The position numbers were made by a program, and so were the translations under genes. Shown here in pieces: positions 10,559-21,409 of a stretch of DNA of 64,000 nucleotides. Source of the DNA: Albifimbria verrucaria. Lineage: Eukaryota > Ascomycota > Sordariomycetes > Hypocreales > Stachybotryaceae. The notes under the pieces were generated by a model. The model was not told the DNA's origin. It made no database searches and saw only the letters and a program-made list of their open reading frames with translations. Each line of letters begins with the position of its first letter. Position 1 is the stretch's first letter. The stretch is taken from positions 1,054,001-1,118,000 of the forward strand of contig JAHREC010000018.1 in assembly GCA_020081605.1 (NCBI GenBank). The letters run 5' to 3'.

Positions 10559-11995
10559 CTATTTGTAGGCCAATGTGCCTCTCGGATAAGCTGGACCAGC
10601 GTCCTGCACTGGTTCAGTGATTTGGTTACAGACGGAAGCTCTGCATGTCGAAACCGAAAACTCGACATCTTTCTGTATGCCACCTAGATGAGCTGGCATG
10701 ATTGCATCTGTGCTTGTCTCTCCCGAATGGATGAAGATATTATTAGGTATATCGGGTTGGGACTCATGTGTCACGACAGTCTTGACGGACCCCATTGACA
10801 ATTCCCCAGGCACCATGGAGGTTCTGTTGACTGATACTGATAAGAGGGATAGTTCCTGGCTGTGGATCTGATCGAGATCTTTTGTCCAAGCGGAACAGGG
10901 GGCCAAGTACGGGCCCGAATATTGGCCCAAGTTGCTTTTGTATCCACCCCCAAGTCATGGGGAGACTGGCAACAACTATTGCGACAAAGGTTTCGCGGAT
11001 AGCCCAAGCAGCGGCTTGTGCAGCACCAGTTTGGGGTTCTGCAGTCTTGTAAGATATGACACTTTGTCAAGATGCATGAATCTGTGAATATCACTTACAA
11101 CATGTATGAGAATCATCCTGAGAAGCCCAGCAACCGTGACGAAGAGTCCTCCCGAAAACAGGAGAATAAGACTTATCTTTTTCGGTCTCGACATTGACGT
11201 GCCCCAAAACAGCGGTATAGGTATGAGTAGCACATATACGTCGGTTACAAAATTGAGTGTGGTTATTAGCCAGGCGATGAGAGGGGACCTTGCTGCGTGA
11301 CAAAAGACTACACACAACGTTAGCTTCTGCAGTGTTCCTTCTGAAGTAGTACAGCCTCACCGCCAGGGTTTGGGTTGATTTGCCAAAGGCGGTGGATCGG
11401 ATGACAGCCAGCAAGAATCGTGATGAAGATGGTTATGTAGGTTGTGGCAATTATACCAAGCCCTATATATACTCGCTTCTGATATGATGGAAGCCCGTAC
11501 TAAACACGTGGTTAGAAGTTGGGTTAAATCATGGATCCAGAACATACAGTAATGCGGAGGTAGAAAACGCATACTGCCGCTTTGATCATCCACAGGACAG
11601 TCACGTATATTGTCCAGCCTGCTATCTCCAGTTTTGAGCCGCCCACTCTGCAACCTATGTCAGTAAGAGAACGTGGCTCCAATGATCCGTAAGTTCCGGT
11701 TACACCGGACGTGCCTTAGTTTGTATTCCTCGCTCTCCAACGACAAAGCCTCTCGTTGTGCGTCGGTCATGCTGCCGTTCGTGAGGCCATGAAACTTTGC
11801 CCCGGTCAGGTATGCAAGAGTGGTTTCGACGGAGAATATGACAATGGCAATCATCATCAAATAATCGTCCGCCTGCAGATATCGCAACCCAACGAGACGA
11901 ATCCGCACATACGTTCGTAGACAAACGACAAGCAGCGCTATCCCTACCAGCGTGAAGCCCTCAACGAGGAACGACTTCACTGACGGTGGTGCCAT
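10559..11995 (-). CDS. Pth11-like seven-transmembrane receptor (fungal rhodopsin-like integral membrane protein)
   Basis: Five exons: 11715-11995, 11548-11647, 11361-11499, 11099-11307 and 10559-11045. Seven hydrophobic helices can be read in order, from FTLVGIALLVVCLRTYV through ADDYLMMIAIVIFSVE, WTIYVTVLWMIKAA, GLGIIATTYITIFITILAGC, AWLITTLNFVTDVYVLLIP and LILLFSGGLFVTVAGLLRM to the last one near TFVAIVASLP. This layout, the DDY motif after helix 1 and the NPNPG motif before helix 5 match the large Pth11-related receptor family of filamentous fungi, thought to sense surface or chemical cues at the plasma membrane. No CFEM domain precedes it. The first intron uses an apparent GC donor. In exon 5 the frame changes between about 10890 and 10945; the downstream frame carries the usual cytoplasmic tail (THESQPDIPNN, GGIQKDVEFSVS), so an indel or an unseen intron is present there. 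Confidence 0.85.
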
Positions 11996-13460
11996 ACTGT
12001 TATCCCCTGAACATGGCGATGAAAGGACGAAGAAGAAGTAGCCTCATCGTCATGTTGAATGCTGCCCGAGACGTACTGCCTTTAACCATAGAGCCGGCGT
12101 TGGTGCGATTTGCACAACCCTGTACAAGGAGTAAGCGCTGCTTTAGACTTTCGGCGTGGATGAACCGTTGTAGGAACTGCTCCAAATACTCACCTTGCCC
12201 AGGAATATCTCAGCTAGTGAGCGCCATACTATTTAGCTAGTAAGTTAATGATTGAACATGTACCCACCGCTGTGGCCACCCTGACATGCCTACAGGTGGT
12301 GATTGGGCATGGAGCCAGCACGTTTGTGTCTCGCCGTTGCGAAACATACCGAGGCAATAACAGATCTGAAGCCTAGCTGTGGCTACCTGACGCTACATTA
12401 ACTGTAATCCAGCTGCTCCAACTGCTCCTCGTCAGATGTACAGTAGCTCGAACTAGCCCCGATCGTATCCAAACTCTGACAAATCGGTCTCCAATCAGGT
12501 CTGGATTCTCAAGCCATTTGTATAATACAGTGGACAAATTCTGGCCAAGATCGACCACGTATTTACGAAGAAGCGTGGCGTGACAAGTTTGGAGATGATC
12601 CCTGAGGAGAAAATAGTGGCATTCACATGAACTCGTGCATGAGGTGCGAGTCAGTCACCTCAACGGGATATAAGACGGACACGATACCTACGTCATTGCT
12701 AGACAGCCGGTTTTGTGTCCTGGCAATGTGTTGAACCATGCAAAAATCCAATGAGAAGAGAAAGGCAATACCAAGGAAGTCTGGATTGAGTTTACTCTAC
12801 TTGAAGTATTGTAGTTTTAGGAGCAGTTCACCATGTTGTAGAAGGAATCTTGAGGCTTTTGGGGTCCTCGGTCCGAGTTGAAGCTTCAGATACACGTGTG
12901 TTTGGATCGCTGGTGCACGGACGATGCCCACATTTGATAGCCCCGGTTCCAGGGACTTACTTGATGGCTATGTGGAGACTCGGCTTAATAACTGTTGGTG
13001 AGGTCTTGAGCCTTTGACTTACACGAGAGTCGAGTGTATGAGAGTATGTTCCTTGACAGTTTAAACTGAAGTTATGACTGTTGAATTGTTATAGTTGGCA
13101 AAGGAACATGCATACTGCGGCACAGCTGATACGCAGTCTCATGTGGTTCCATTAACATGTTTATTCCTTGTGCTTGAAGGGGCATATGATATCTGGATAA
13201 GTTAGACTACTGGATGAAGATATAATCTGTGTATGTACCAGCACTAGAATGAAGAATCGTGGGAATCCAGGAGGTGCTCATGCAGCTGGCGTTGCCAGCT
13301 GTCGAACCCAGCCTGCCTCTCACTTCAACATCACAAATTACTATTTCATCTCCAGTATTCTCACTCCTCCACAATCCCAAATTCCAAAAGGCTCTTCTTT
13401 CTCTGCCTTGATCATCTACACAAGGCTTTTGCACGAATGAGCTAGTACTTGAAAAGAGCA
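11996..13460. other. Divergent intergenic region; no gene seen
   Basis: About 1.5 kb between the start of the receptor gene (minus) and the coiled-coil gene (plus), so it should hold both promoters. Open frames in it are short and unlike proteins. Confidence 0.5.
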
Positions 13461-14907
13461 ATGGCATCCACCAGTCAGTATATTCTAGTGAGAACTGATG
13501 ATACCAAGTTGTTGCTAATCCGATGTCATAGAGGCTTTGCACGTTCAGGTCCAAGACCTCGAAGAAGATAGGGACCGGCTCAGAGCTTTGCAGAAGGAAC
13601 AGGATGCGAAGCTTAAGCTGCTTTTTCAAGATAAAGCCAAGCTACAAGGAGAGCTGGAGCAAGAGAAAGAAGAGTCCGAGCGGCTTCGTAGCCGCCTCTC
13701 CAACCAGGTTTTCCTCCGTCGCCAAGCCGAGGAGAATTATTCCAGCCTCTCTGTTGAGATGAGAGAAATAAAGAAGAAGAAGGATGGCTTAGAGAAGGAG
13801 TTGATAGACCTCAGAAATGAGATGGCTCAAAAAATGGCTGCGATGACAAAGAAACATGCACAGCTTGAAAAGGAGCTCACGGCGTCAAACAACAAGAACG
13901 AAGAGATCAAACAAGAAGCAGCTCAAAATGCTGCCATCATGCAAAAGGCTCACAAAGAGCTCGAGAAGAGGCTCGATAAAGTTAAGGATAAGAACGGACG
14001 ACTGGAGGAAGAAGCAGGTTGCCACGACGCAGAAATGAAGCTGCTCAGGGACGAGCTCAACGTTCTGTGGGATGCCTGCTATGGCTATCGTACCGCGGTT
14101 CGAGCATATTTCCTGTACCAGCCGGAACAAAATAAAGTAGACTACCGCGAGCTACTGTTACTTGGATTCAACAAGATCAAGGAAAAGTATGAAAAGGGAG
14201 GCGCATCCGCTGCAAACGCCGCCTTGTCTCTATTCGAACGGAACAACGCCATTCGCTTCAGAGAGTTGGGCTCTAGTCATGAACGATCCAACGTTGAAAA
14301 CACCAGCCGCACAAGCGATGGGTTTGCCAGCCTCGGCAAGGCTTTGGATAACGTGGTTAATGAGCTGGGCGGGCTAAACGCTGCTTCTATCAGACCACGC
14401 AATGAGAACTCCAGTAATGACGACGAGCCTCTAGCTGAGAAGCTACGACGGAAGCGAGCCAAAACAACCCACGACGCCCGACAAAGTCAGGCAGAGGAGC
14501 TTAAAGCCTCCATAGACCGTTCCAGACGTCTGGTCAAACTACCACCTCTTGTAAATGCCACGCCTCGCCCCCGCATACGGTCTACAGGGAGAATCAAGGG
14601 TGAAGACGAGGAATCTGCTAACATATCGGAGCATCCATCGACAAATCTTGAAAGCGAATCAAACAAACCCATGGAATCTACTTCTGCCACAGATGTCTCT
14701 ACAGGTCCAACCACACCACAGACTCCCAAGTCTCAGAATCATCGCAGAAGCGCCCTGGCTTTACGAAGAGGCCGATCTCTTCGAGTTCAGACGGCAGACC
14801 CAGGCACTCCCGATGCATCGTCCTATCTATCACCGCCTCCAACAGCTCGCAAGCCCACGCGCCGTGCAATTACCAATCCTGAACCATCTTCCCCAAGCTT
14901 TTTTTGA
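13461..14907 (+). CDS. Coiled-coil protein of unknown function
   Basis: The first exon is only 13 nt (13461-13473, M-A-S-T and one base), followed by an intron with GTCAGT donor and CATAG acceptor, then exon 13532-14907. The join gives MASTKALHVQVQDLEED. Residues 5 to about 175 are a continuous coiled coil rich in Lys, Glu, Leu and Gln. Then comes a short globular-looking segment (LWDACYGYRTAVRAYFLYQ) and a long disordered basic/Ser-Thr-Pro tail with TPRPRIRSTGRIK and several TPxx motifs. No frame break is seen. A structural, scaffold or chromatin role would fit, but the sequence does not show which. The tiny first exon is inferred; translation could also start at a later in-frame ATG such as the one in SVEMREIK. 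Confidence 0.75.
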
Positions 14908-15617
14908 TGGTTGAGTATCTTGAGCATTCACAACAGAAGCTTGGTTTGCAAACCTGATACAGTCCTGGTCTGAAAGCTTCGATTTGTTGGCATTGATGGA
15001 GGAAGTGTAGGTGCATTTCATGGTTCATCATGGAGTAATGAACATTGTTGGAGACAAGATTCGAGCTGGGAATCAGCTGTGCCAAACAGGCAGTAGGAGC
15101 AACGAGCATGGGTTGGGAATGAATGGTCGAAGCAACGCATTCGATGTACTCAAGTCAGAGATGAAGAGAGCAAGTTGGAGAAATTAGTTCAGATGGAGCA
15201 AATAAATTCGAGATTTCACACAGATCAACCAAGTTTCAATGGACCCGAAATAGTCTTCATATTGATGGTCTAAACAAGTGTAGCCATGGCTTCGCTAACC
15301 TGCCTGTAGAAATACCAAACACCCTGCTTTGTGCGTTCACCAAGTCCAGATACATCTATCTGGCCTTTCGCACATCCGAGTTATTGCTTGTTGCCGGAAC
15401 GCCGCGAGACAAAGGAAGCCCTACTCGTTACATCATGAACCTCCTGCGTGTATACATACCACTGTTCACAACAACTTCTTGACATCGATGGTCATGGAAA
15501 ACACGTTATTGCGTCTTGCCGCCCAGACCTGCGCTGGCGGCGCTCTCCCGACCTTGAGCTCCTCGTCCGGTACGCCTACACCTACGCTTCCAGCCACGCT
15601 TGTAGTGCTCCGGTGTG
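14908..15617. other. Convergent intergenic region
   Basis: About 710 bases between two converging stop codons. I see only short, unconvincing open frames; 3' UTRs are expected here. Confidence 0.5.
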
Positions 15618-16728
15618 TCATGACACGCCTCTCTCCGGGCGAGTCTGAGTTCCCGCACCCTCACGCGGCCCGGCGATACCAGTACCGGATGCAGCAACGA
15701 TACTGGCGTTCGCACTGGCGGTCGTGCTGACGCTCTCGCTCCTAGTACGACTAGCATCGCTTGCGCGCCTGTCCCGTACGAGGCGTTCGAGCTCGCGGAT
15801 ACGTCGCTTCAGAGCCTCATTTTCCTTTTGGCGGCTTCGAGCTCACCCCTGTAAAATGCAGTTTCCTCATACCGCAGCGTGGCGGGCATCAATCCTGGGC
15901 TCAATTGATCGGCACCGACACTACCAGGAGTGGCGCCCACGGAGCTCGCAGGGATGGAGGAGGAGGGCGGAATGCGCTGTGACTGGAAGTAGCTTGAGGG
16001 GTCGAAAGAGCTAGGCGGAGCCGGCGATCCGGTCCGGCTGTGGCGCGACGCAGCGCTGTCCTGGCGCGAGAGGGGCACAGGCTGTGGCCGGGATCCCTGG
16101 GCCCGGGCTTCATAGGACGAGCCCAGCTGGTGCGCGGGGTTCTGCGAGGCGGAGGACGAGGTGCGGTGGTGACGGCGCGTTGTAGGGATGGTGAAGCCGG
16201 CACCGGTGAGCAGGGAGGACTCGGCAATGGGTTCGTGTGTGGAGGCCGTGGCCGAAGTGGACGAGGCATTGGACACGACGGAGGCGTTGTGGGCGGCTCG
16301 GAGGAGGGAGAGCTCGCGTGTCAATCGGTTAACCTGTTGCAGTCTGTCAGCGAACCAAGGAGTGATATAGAAGCGAGAATTGAAACCACATACCACTGCC
16401 TCCTGCTCCTTCTCCAGCTGCATGTGCAACTCAGTAGCCGTGAGTGGTCGAGGGTGCCGTAACGGACCAGGCCCGGGCCCGACACCAGCATCCCCGGGGT
16501 TAGAGGCTGCGGTTGGACCGGCTGCGCGGCAACAGCCTGAGGCGACGGCATGGCAGGGTTCGACGAGGAAGAGCCCTGCGTGACGGCGCTCTGGTTGGAA
16601 GGGAGGATGTTCAGCGAGGGTGAGGTCGGGGCGGGCGGAGGTGGCATCTGGTGGGAAGACCGGCGACGCGGTGTGGCCAGCGCATGGGGCGACGCAGGCA
16701 CGGAGTTGAGATCGGGCATGGCGACCAT
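15618..16728 (-). CDS. Ser/Pro-rich protein with C-terminal coiled coil, unknown function
   Basis: The start at 16728 gives MVAMPDLNSVPASPHALATP; an ATG three codons later is also possible. The N-terminal 100 residues are disordered and rich in Ser, Pro and Gln. Then HMQLEKEQEAV-VNRLTRELSLLRAA forms a coiled coil interrupted at the DNA level by an intron (GTATGT donor, CAACAG acceptor, about 16333-16392) whose length is a multiple of three. A long Ser-rich linker follows, and the C-terminus has a second coiled coil (ENEALKRRIRELERLVRDRR). Two frame changes occur: one in the G/C runs around 16470-16490, and one at tttt 15836-15839 (AAAA on the coding strand; a fifth A gives KKENEALKRR). The stop TGA is at 15618-15620. 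No known domain is recognised. Confidence 0.7.
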
Positions 16729-17529
16729 CTGGCGTCGTCTCTAAGGTACAGCGGGCGGTGCGAGCGTGAGCAACGCCAGCAACCCGTTGCATTTGCTGGT
16801 TGGGGAGGTTGCGGGAGAAGGTTGGAGGTGGATGAAGGTGTCGAAAGCCTCGTACGTTTTGTACCGAGTACACGTACTCTCGGCCCAAGTACCGGGAACA
16901 AAGCGACTGGCGGTTGGCTGGCGGTGGGTTCAAGTACCAGTGCGGGGTGCGCTGCGACGGGCGCTAGACATGGTTCCCTTACTGTAGATAGTGTCCTGAA
17001 ACCCGCTGGAGGTTGCGTGCATGGAGCTGGCTGTTGATCGTGTAAGAGACGAGGCGAGCCTCCTGAGCAAGATTGCCTAAGGTGTGTTTTGAGGAGGTAA
17101 CTTTCAAACCCAGGAGTCTTGAAGGATTTCGTAATGACTGTTTGGTAACTTTGAGGAAGGATAGCACAAGTATTTGGTTGTGCATATTGGAGGTCTGCAA
17201 CTTATCAGTAAAACCCACATCTACACCAATCAAGTAAAGTGACGAGACCTCATAAAATGCAATGCCATACTCTGATCTGTATGTACCCTTACTTATCGTG
17301 GTCCCTTGGTCCCTTCAGTTAATCCCATACTCTTTCACATCAGTCTTGCCAAAAAAATCATATGCAAAGCAGCCTCGACGGCTTACCTCATTAGAACAAG
17401 TATATATATATGCTCCCAAAAGCCAGGACAAGCAACTATGGTAAACATCATCGCCGTGACCCAAATAAGACACCTGTACGCCGTAACATCTAGCATGAGC
17501 CGTGCTCCCCGGCTTCCCTCATACACGCT
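16729..17529. other. Spacer upstream of the Ser-rich gene
   Basis: About 800 bases, promoter of the minus-strand gene to the left and 3' flank of the minus-strand gene to the right. Nothing recognisable is seen in it. Confidence 0.45.
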
Positions 17530-17966
17530 TTATTCAAACAAACTCAAAGTCAAGTCACCGTGGATCCTGGCCTTGAGCTGGATCTCAATCTCCAGGTTCA
17601 GGTCGAGGCGCAGGCCGAAAGACTTGCTGCCGCCGTCGTCGCCCTTTTGCTCCTGCTGCTGCATCTGCTGCTGCTGTGGCTGCTGTTGTTGCTGCATGCC
17701 TTGGTTGCCGAACTGCTTCATCTGCCGACCGCCGCGGCGGCTCGGCTGCATGGCTCGGGTGTTGTCCTCCTCCTCTTCAGAGCTGTAGTCATCCTCGTCC
17801 TGCTCCTCGGAGCTGGCGCCGCGCTGAGGGGTGTTGTCAATGGCAGGGGCCTTGTTCTTTCGCGACCGGCCCTTGGTGGACTTGGTTGCCTTTTCCCGAG
17901 TAGCCTGTGTGGTTGTTAGCTTCAACGGTTCGTGTATGATGTTGCGGTCAGTTGACGGCTTACCAT
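17530..17966 (-). CDS. Small acidic/poly-Gln protein with LRLDLNLEIEIQLKARIHGD tail
   Basis: The first coding exon appears to be only the ATG (17964-17966), followed directly by GTAAGC. The second exon begins at 17904 after CACAG and gives M-ATREKATKSTKGRSRKNK. The protein is about 125 residues: a basic N-terminus, an acidic stretch (SSEEQDEDDYSSEEEED), a Gln-rich run encoded by CAG/CAA codons (QQQQQPQQQQMQQQEQ) and an amphipathic C-terminus, GLRLDLNLEIEIQLKARIHG. I recall this last motif at the C-terminus of many uncharacterised filamentous-ascomycete proteins, where it often marks small cell-surface or conidiation-related proteins; that association is loose. An alternative start within the intron (17925) would add MKLTTTQ. 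No frame break is seen. Confidence 0.72.
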
Positions 17967-19009
17967 TGTTGCGGGCGTTGTAGTCTGGGGTGTGCCGAAA
18001 AATTTCAGGGTATGGATGGCAGGACGATTAAGGGTCCAAGCGAATACAGGCCCAACACAAACGGTGTCTCAGAGGGAAAATGGCAGTATCACAGCAAGGT
18101 CCAAGAGGAACTAAAGATCAAGCGGGGACGGCGAGGGCAGCACGACGAGAGGCATGGTTTTGTTTTGCAAGCCGTGGTGGTTCGCATGGGAAATCAGGTT
18201 ACGCTGCAAGCATGACGTAGAACCAAGCCGTTGGAGAGGGATGCGGCATACATCTGTCATTGACCAGGATTGCGTGCAGGGGTTCTGGGTCCTGCGAGGG
18301 GAGCTGGACCAATGCCGGGATATGCAAATGTGGGCAATGGATGGGCCGTTGGCATTGGTTGACTGCCTACCAGCTGTCAGTCCCCTTCATTCACGTGTTG
18401 GTCTTTTATAGGGAAGCATGGAGATCTGGACTTCGCTTTTTCGACAGTGAGGTAAATTTGGAACGCCAGACCCTCGAGACCAGGCCAAGGCTATTGCAGC
18501 TAGGCCCAGACTTACACGCGGCTCTGATGTGGACCCTCCAGCCGGTGTTAAAAAAAAAAAGAAGAAAAAAAACAGCAGAGGCACGCACTTACATCACACA
18601 GCTGACACAACACTATCAAGATGTGAAGCCGTTGTCTCTATACCAGGAACCAAACGGTTTCCCTCATGAACAACTAACCACTTCATAATCAGCACGTTCA
18701 AATTGCGTGCAATGGCATGCCAGCCACGCGTCTTTTTTAACTACGAATAACACTGCACTCTCCCTAAGGGCTCCTCTCAACAGCTACAGTGTCGCCTACT
18801 GTACAGTGCCATATGATGTAATGGTGGGATTATGACGGCATTGACTGTAAACACTCTCCTCCTGCACCGCTTTTCTCGCCGCGACGCCGAAACACTTGTA
18901 ATATTTAAGAAGCTCATCTCGGCCCTTTCGCTATCCATGCTCCTCCAAGCTCAAGCCATCAAACCAACTACTCTCTAATCACCACCACAACAACACACAA
19001 TCCACAACC
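17967..19009. other. Divergent promoter region; poly-A tract
   Basis: About 1 kb between two divergent start codons. It contains an A-rich tract near 18549-18571 and CT-rich DNA just before the start at 19010, as in strongly expressed fungal genes. No gene is seen. Confidence 0.5.
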
Positions 19010-19320
19010 ATGCCTGAAGGTCGCCAGTCTCCTCCTCCCGAGCGCCAGAGCGGTGCTCAGCAGCAGTCCCCTCCCGGCTCCGGCCAGGAACCGACAACGC
19101 CAGCAACAAGGACCAGGTCAACAAGGACCAGCTCGAGGTACGCCAATCCCCTGGCCTCGTCGCACCTCTATCGCTAACGTCTGCATCTAGAACCTGAGCT
19201 CCAACCCCAAGGCTCCTATTGATGTCGATGCCAAGTTCGCCAAGAACACCAAGCAATGTATGCCGTATACCCAGTCTTTGCTTAAATCCATGTCCACTTG
19301 CTGACTCTCTGTCGATAGAA
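19010..19320 (+). CDS. Small hydrophilic protein of 65 residues
   Basis: Three exons: 19010-19137, 19191-19257 and 19319-19320. The last coding exon is two bases: the stop TAA is split as T|AA by the second intron. Spliced length is 197 nt, and one missing base at the GGAA of 19088-19091 makes it 198 and restores the frame (SGQ, then TDNASNKDQVNKDQLENLSS). The protein begins MPEGRQSPPPERQSGAQQQ and ends DAKFAKNTKQ. It is highly polar, disordered, without cysteines, signal peptide or membrane segment. Such small disordered proteins in fungi are often stress- or stationary-phase induced, but I have no direct evidence for that here. Confidence 0.68.
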
Positions 19321-19769
19321 ATCTAATGCCAATTAATGACCTGGCCATGAAACCAAATGTATGATAGATTATGAACATCAATAAATTTCTTTGAAGGAAA
19401 AAACAAAGAAAAAAACCACTTTATCATAATGTTTGCCATCTGTTCTTGTGCTACTAAAGTGATTATCCAATTCATCATACTGTTGCATCTGTTCATGTGC
19501 TAGTAAAGCGTTTCTTCAGTTAATCGTAATGTTTTGCATATGCCCTTGTGCTAGAAAAGTGACTATTCAGTTCATCACAATGTTTTGCATATGCTCTTGT
19601 ACTAGTAAACTGATTATTCAATTCATCATACTGTTTTGCAATTGTTCCTGTGCTAGTAAAGTGACGAATCCATCAAGCCACACTGAATTGCATACACAAG
19701 CCATATCCGATTTCATTGCCATTAATTCCTAAGTCATTACAAGTCTAACCCATCCTTTGCTAAACCAAA
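19321..19769. other. Intergenic region with minisatellite
   Basis: AT-rich DNA between two converging genes, largely occupied by the 51-bp tandem repeat listed separately. Confidence 0.6.
19429..19670. repeat. 51-bp tandem repeat, about 4.8 copies
   Basis: Copies begin near 19429, 19480, 19529, 19580 and 19631. The unit reads roughly atgttttgcatatgctcttg, then tgctagtaaagtgattattc, then aattcatcat. Copies 3 and 4 are both exactly 51 bases and differ at a few positions; copies 1 and 2 are slightly shorter and more diverged, and the fifth is partial. It lies in the 3' flank of the Vip1-type gene and has no coding potential. Confidence 0.9.
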
Positions 19770-20688
19770 TTAACCGCTCTTCTCGTTCGTCGACTGAACT
19801 CCCGGTACGGGGTCCGTGGGCACGATGGGGGTCGAGCCCAGAGTCGACGGCGCAGCACCATCTTTCTGGGATTCGGCCGCGGCGCCGGCGGTGTTGGGCT
19901 GCTCCTTCTCCTTACCAAAGACCTTCTCCAGACCAGCGGCCTTGTAAGCGCTGCCGCCGTGCTCTTCCTTCTTGAGCTCGGCAAGACGGCGGGCCTCGGC
20001 GTGCACCTCCTGGACCTGCTTCGAGCCGTCGGTGTAGAACTGGGCAATCTTCTTGCCAGTGGGGGTGTTTGTGGCCTTCTCGAAGTAGGAGCCCAGGCTG
20101 TTCAGGAAGCCTGTGGCGCGTTGGGTGATGCCGTAGCTCTGGTCGGTGGCCTTCGCGCGGTCCGTGGCGTGGTACTTCTGGTCAAGCTGCTGCAGGGTGC
20201 CAAAGAAACGGCTGGAGACGCCGTGCTTGGAGTCGAGGTCGATGGCGCTCTTGATGGCGGCGTCGCCGATCACGTAGCCCTGGGACAGGTACTCGGCAAG
20301 AATGCGAGCGCGGGGCTTGTCATCCTGGGTGATCTCGTCTGAGTCGCGGTCGGCGTTCTTGGTGTAGTGGGCAGCATCGTCGTCTGTGGAGTCCTCGCTG
20401 GCGCTGGTGACGGAGATGTGGTTGGAGCCGAGCTGAGTGTTGTTCAGCAGCAGAGCCGTCTTGGCGGCTGTGGGCTTCTCGAAGGTGACCTCTGCGCTCT
20501 TGGTCTCTCCCTCAGTAGTGACGTTGATGTTGGTGATGTTTCCGCTGAGAGGGTTGTTAGCGTTGTCCCGGCCAGACATACAAAGGTAGGGGCGGATGAA
20601 GCTTACCAGAAGCTGAAGAACTCCTGATGGACTCATCAGTGGTCTGCGGAGCAATGTTCTTGACGTTGACGGTAGATTTGGAAGCCAT
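19770..20688 (-). CDS. vip1: Vip1-type RRM protein
   Basis: Two exons (20607-20688 and 19770-20544) with GTAAGC donor and CTCTCAG acceptor. The N-terminus (MASKSTVNVKNIAP) starts an RNA-recognition motif: the RNP2-like VNVKNI strand, then CGNITNINV, then the RNP1 region (SAEVTFEKPTAAKTAL). Downstream are the conserved GYVIGDAAIKSAIDLDSKHG helix, then a long helical/disordered region with HAEARRLAELKKEE, and a Pro/Ala-rich tail. This matches fission-yeast Vip1 and its fungal relatives, cytoplasmic proteins of unclear role. One base is missing at cc 20623-20624: adding a G on the coding strand gives SIREFFSFCGNI. The other exon junction is in phase. Confidence 0.88.
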
Positions 20689-21409
20689 GGTGTGTGAGTG
20701 TAGGTGGTTGTTTGCGAGCGGGGTATCTATCGTGATGTTTTAGGGAATGGTATTCAGGAAAAGTAGGATGTGAAAGGATGGAATCTCTTTTTTCAGGCTG
20801 TGGGAAATGCGACTTGGTGATTTTATAGTCAGGTAGAGGCAGGCAGGCAGGCAAGTAGGTCTCAGGTCAAACAGCTGACGACAGTCTAGTCGTAAATTAT
20901 TCCATGTCCAAGCCGGTCGATTGAGGGAGCTCAAGCGGGGCAAAGGCGACGTCATCACCAAAATGGTGGGGCTGAAAAAGGGCGCTAATGAGCTTCTTCT
21001 TCCCTCTGAGGCATGTACTGTGCCATACTCGCTATGCCCAGTGGATACTTAGCACTGTATTGTGCAACAATGATGCGTGGAAGCTGCAAGGCCCGTGTGG
21101 CTGTGCAGCGCATGAGCCCCAGAAGCTTCTGGTCACGCACGCGTCTCTTCCCTCCCTCCATCCATCATCCATTTACGTATCCCTTTGACATGTGAAATTG
21201 CGACTCAACGGTCAACACCCTTCATCTACAGCACCACGCTCATCGTCTTCGAATTGAGAATTCATTATGATTAGTCGTAAGCTACCTCAGCCACGCCTTC
21301 TCTGAGAGTGCCCCTGCCTCCACACGTCTATGTCCTTTTTCTCTTACACAAAATGTACAATCCTCTTCAAGGAACCAAGATCGAAAGAGCACGTGGCCCT
21401 TTCCACCAC
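20689..21409. other. Upstream region of vip1-type gene
   Basis: About 720 bases with a GGCA repeat near 20837-20852 and pyrimidine-rich DNA. It holds the promoter of the RRM gene and the 3' flank of the protease gene; no gene is seen. Confidence 0.45.

Noticed and set aside
13207..13629. Minus-strand open frame of 140 codons across the start of the coiled-coil gene
   Set aside because: It crosses the first intron of the gene on the other strand and has no family motif.
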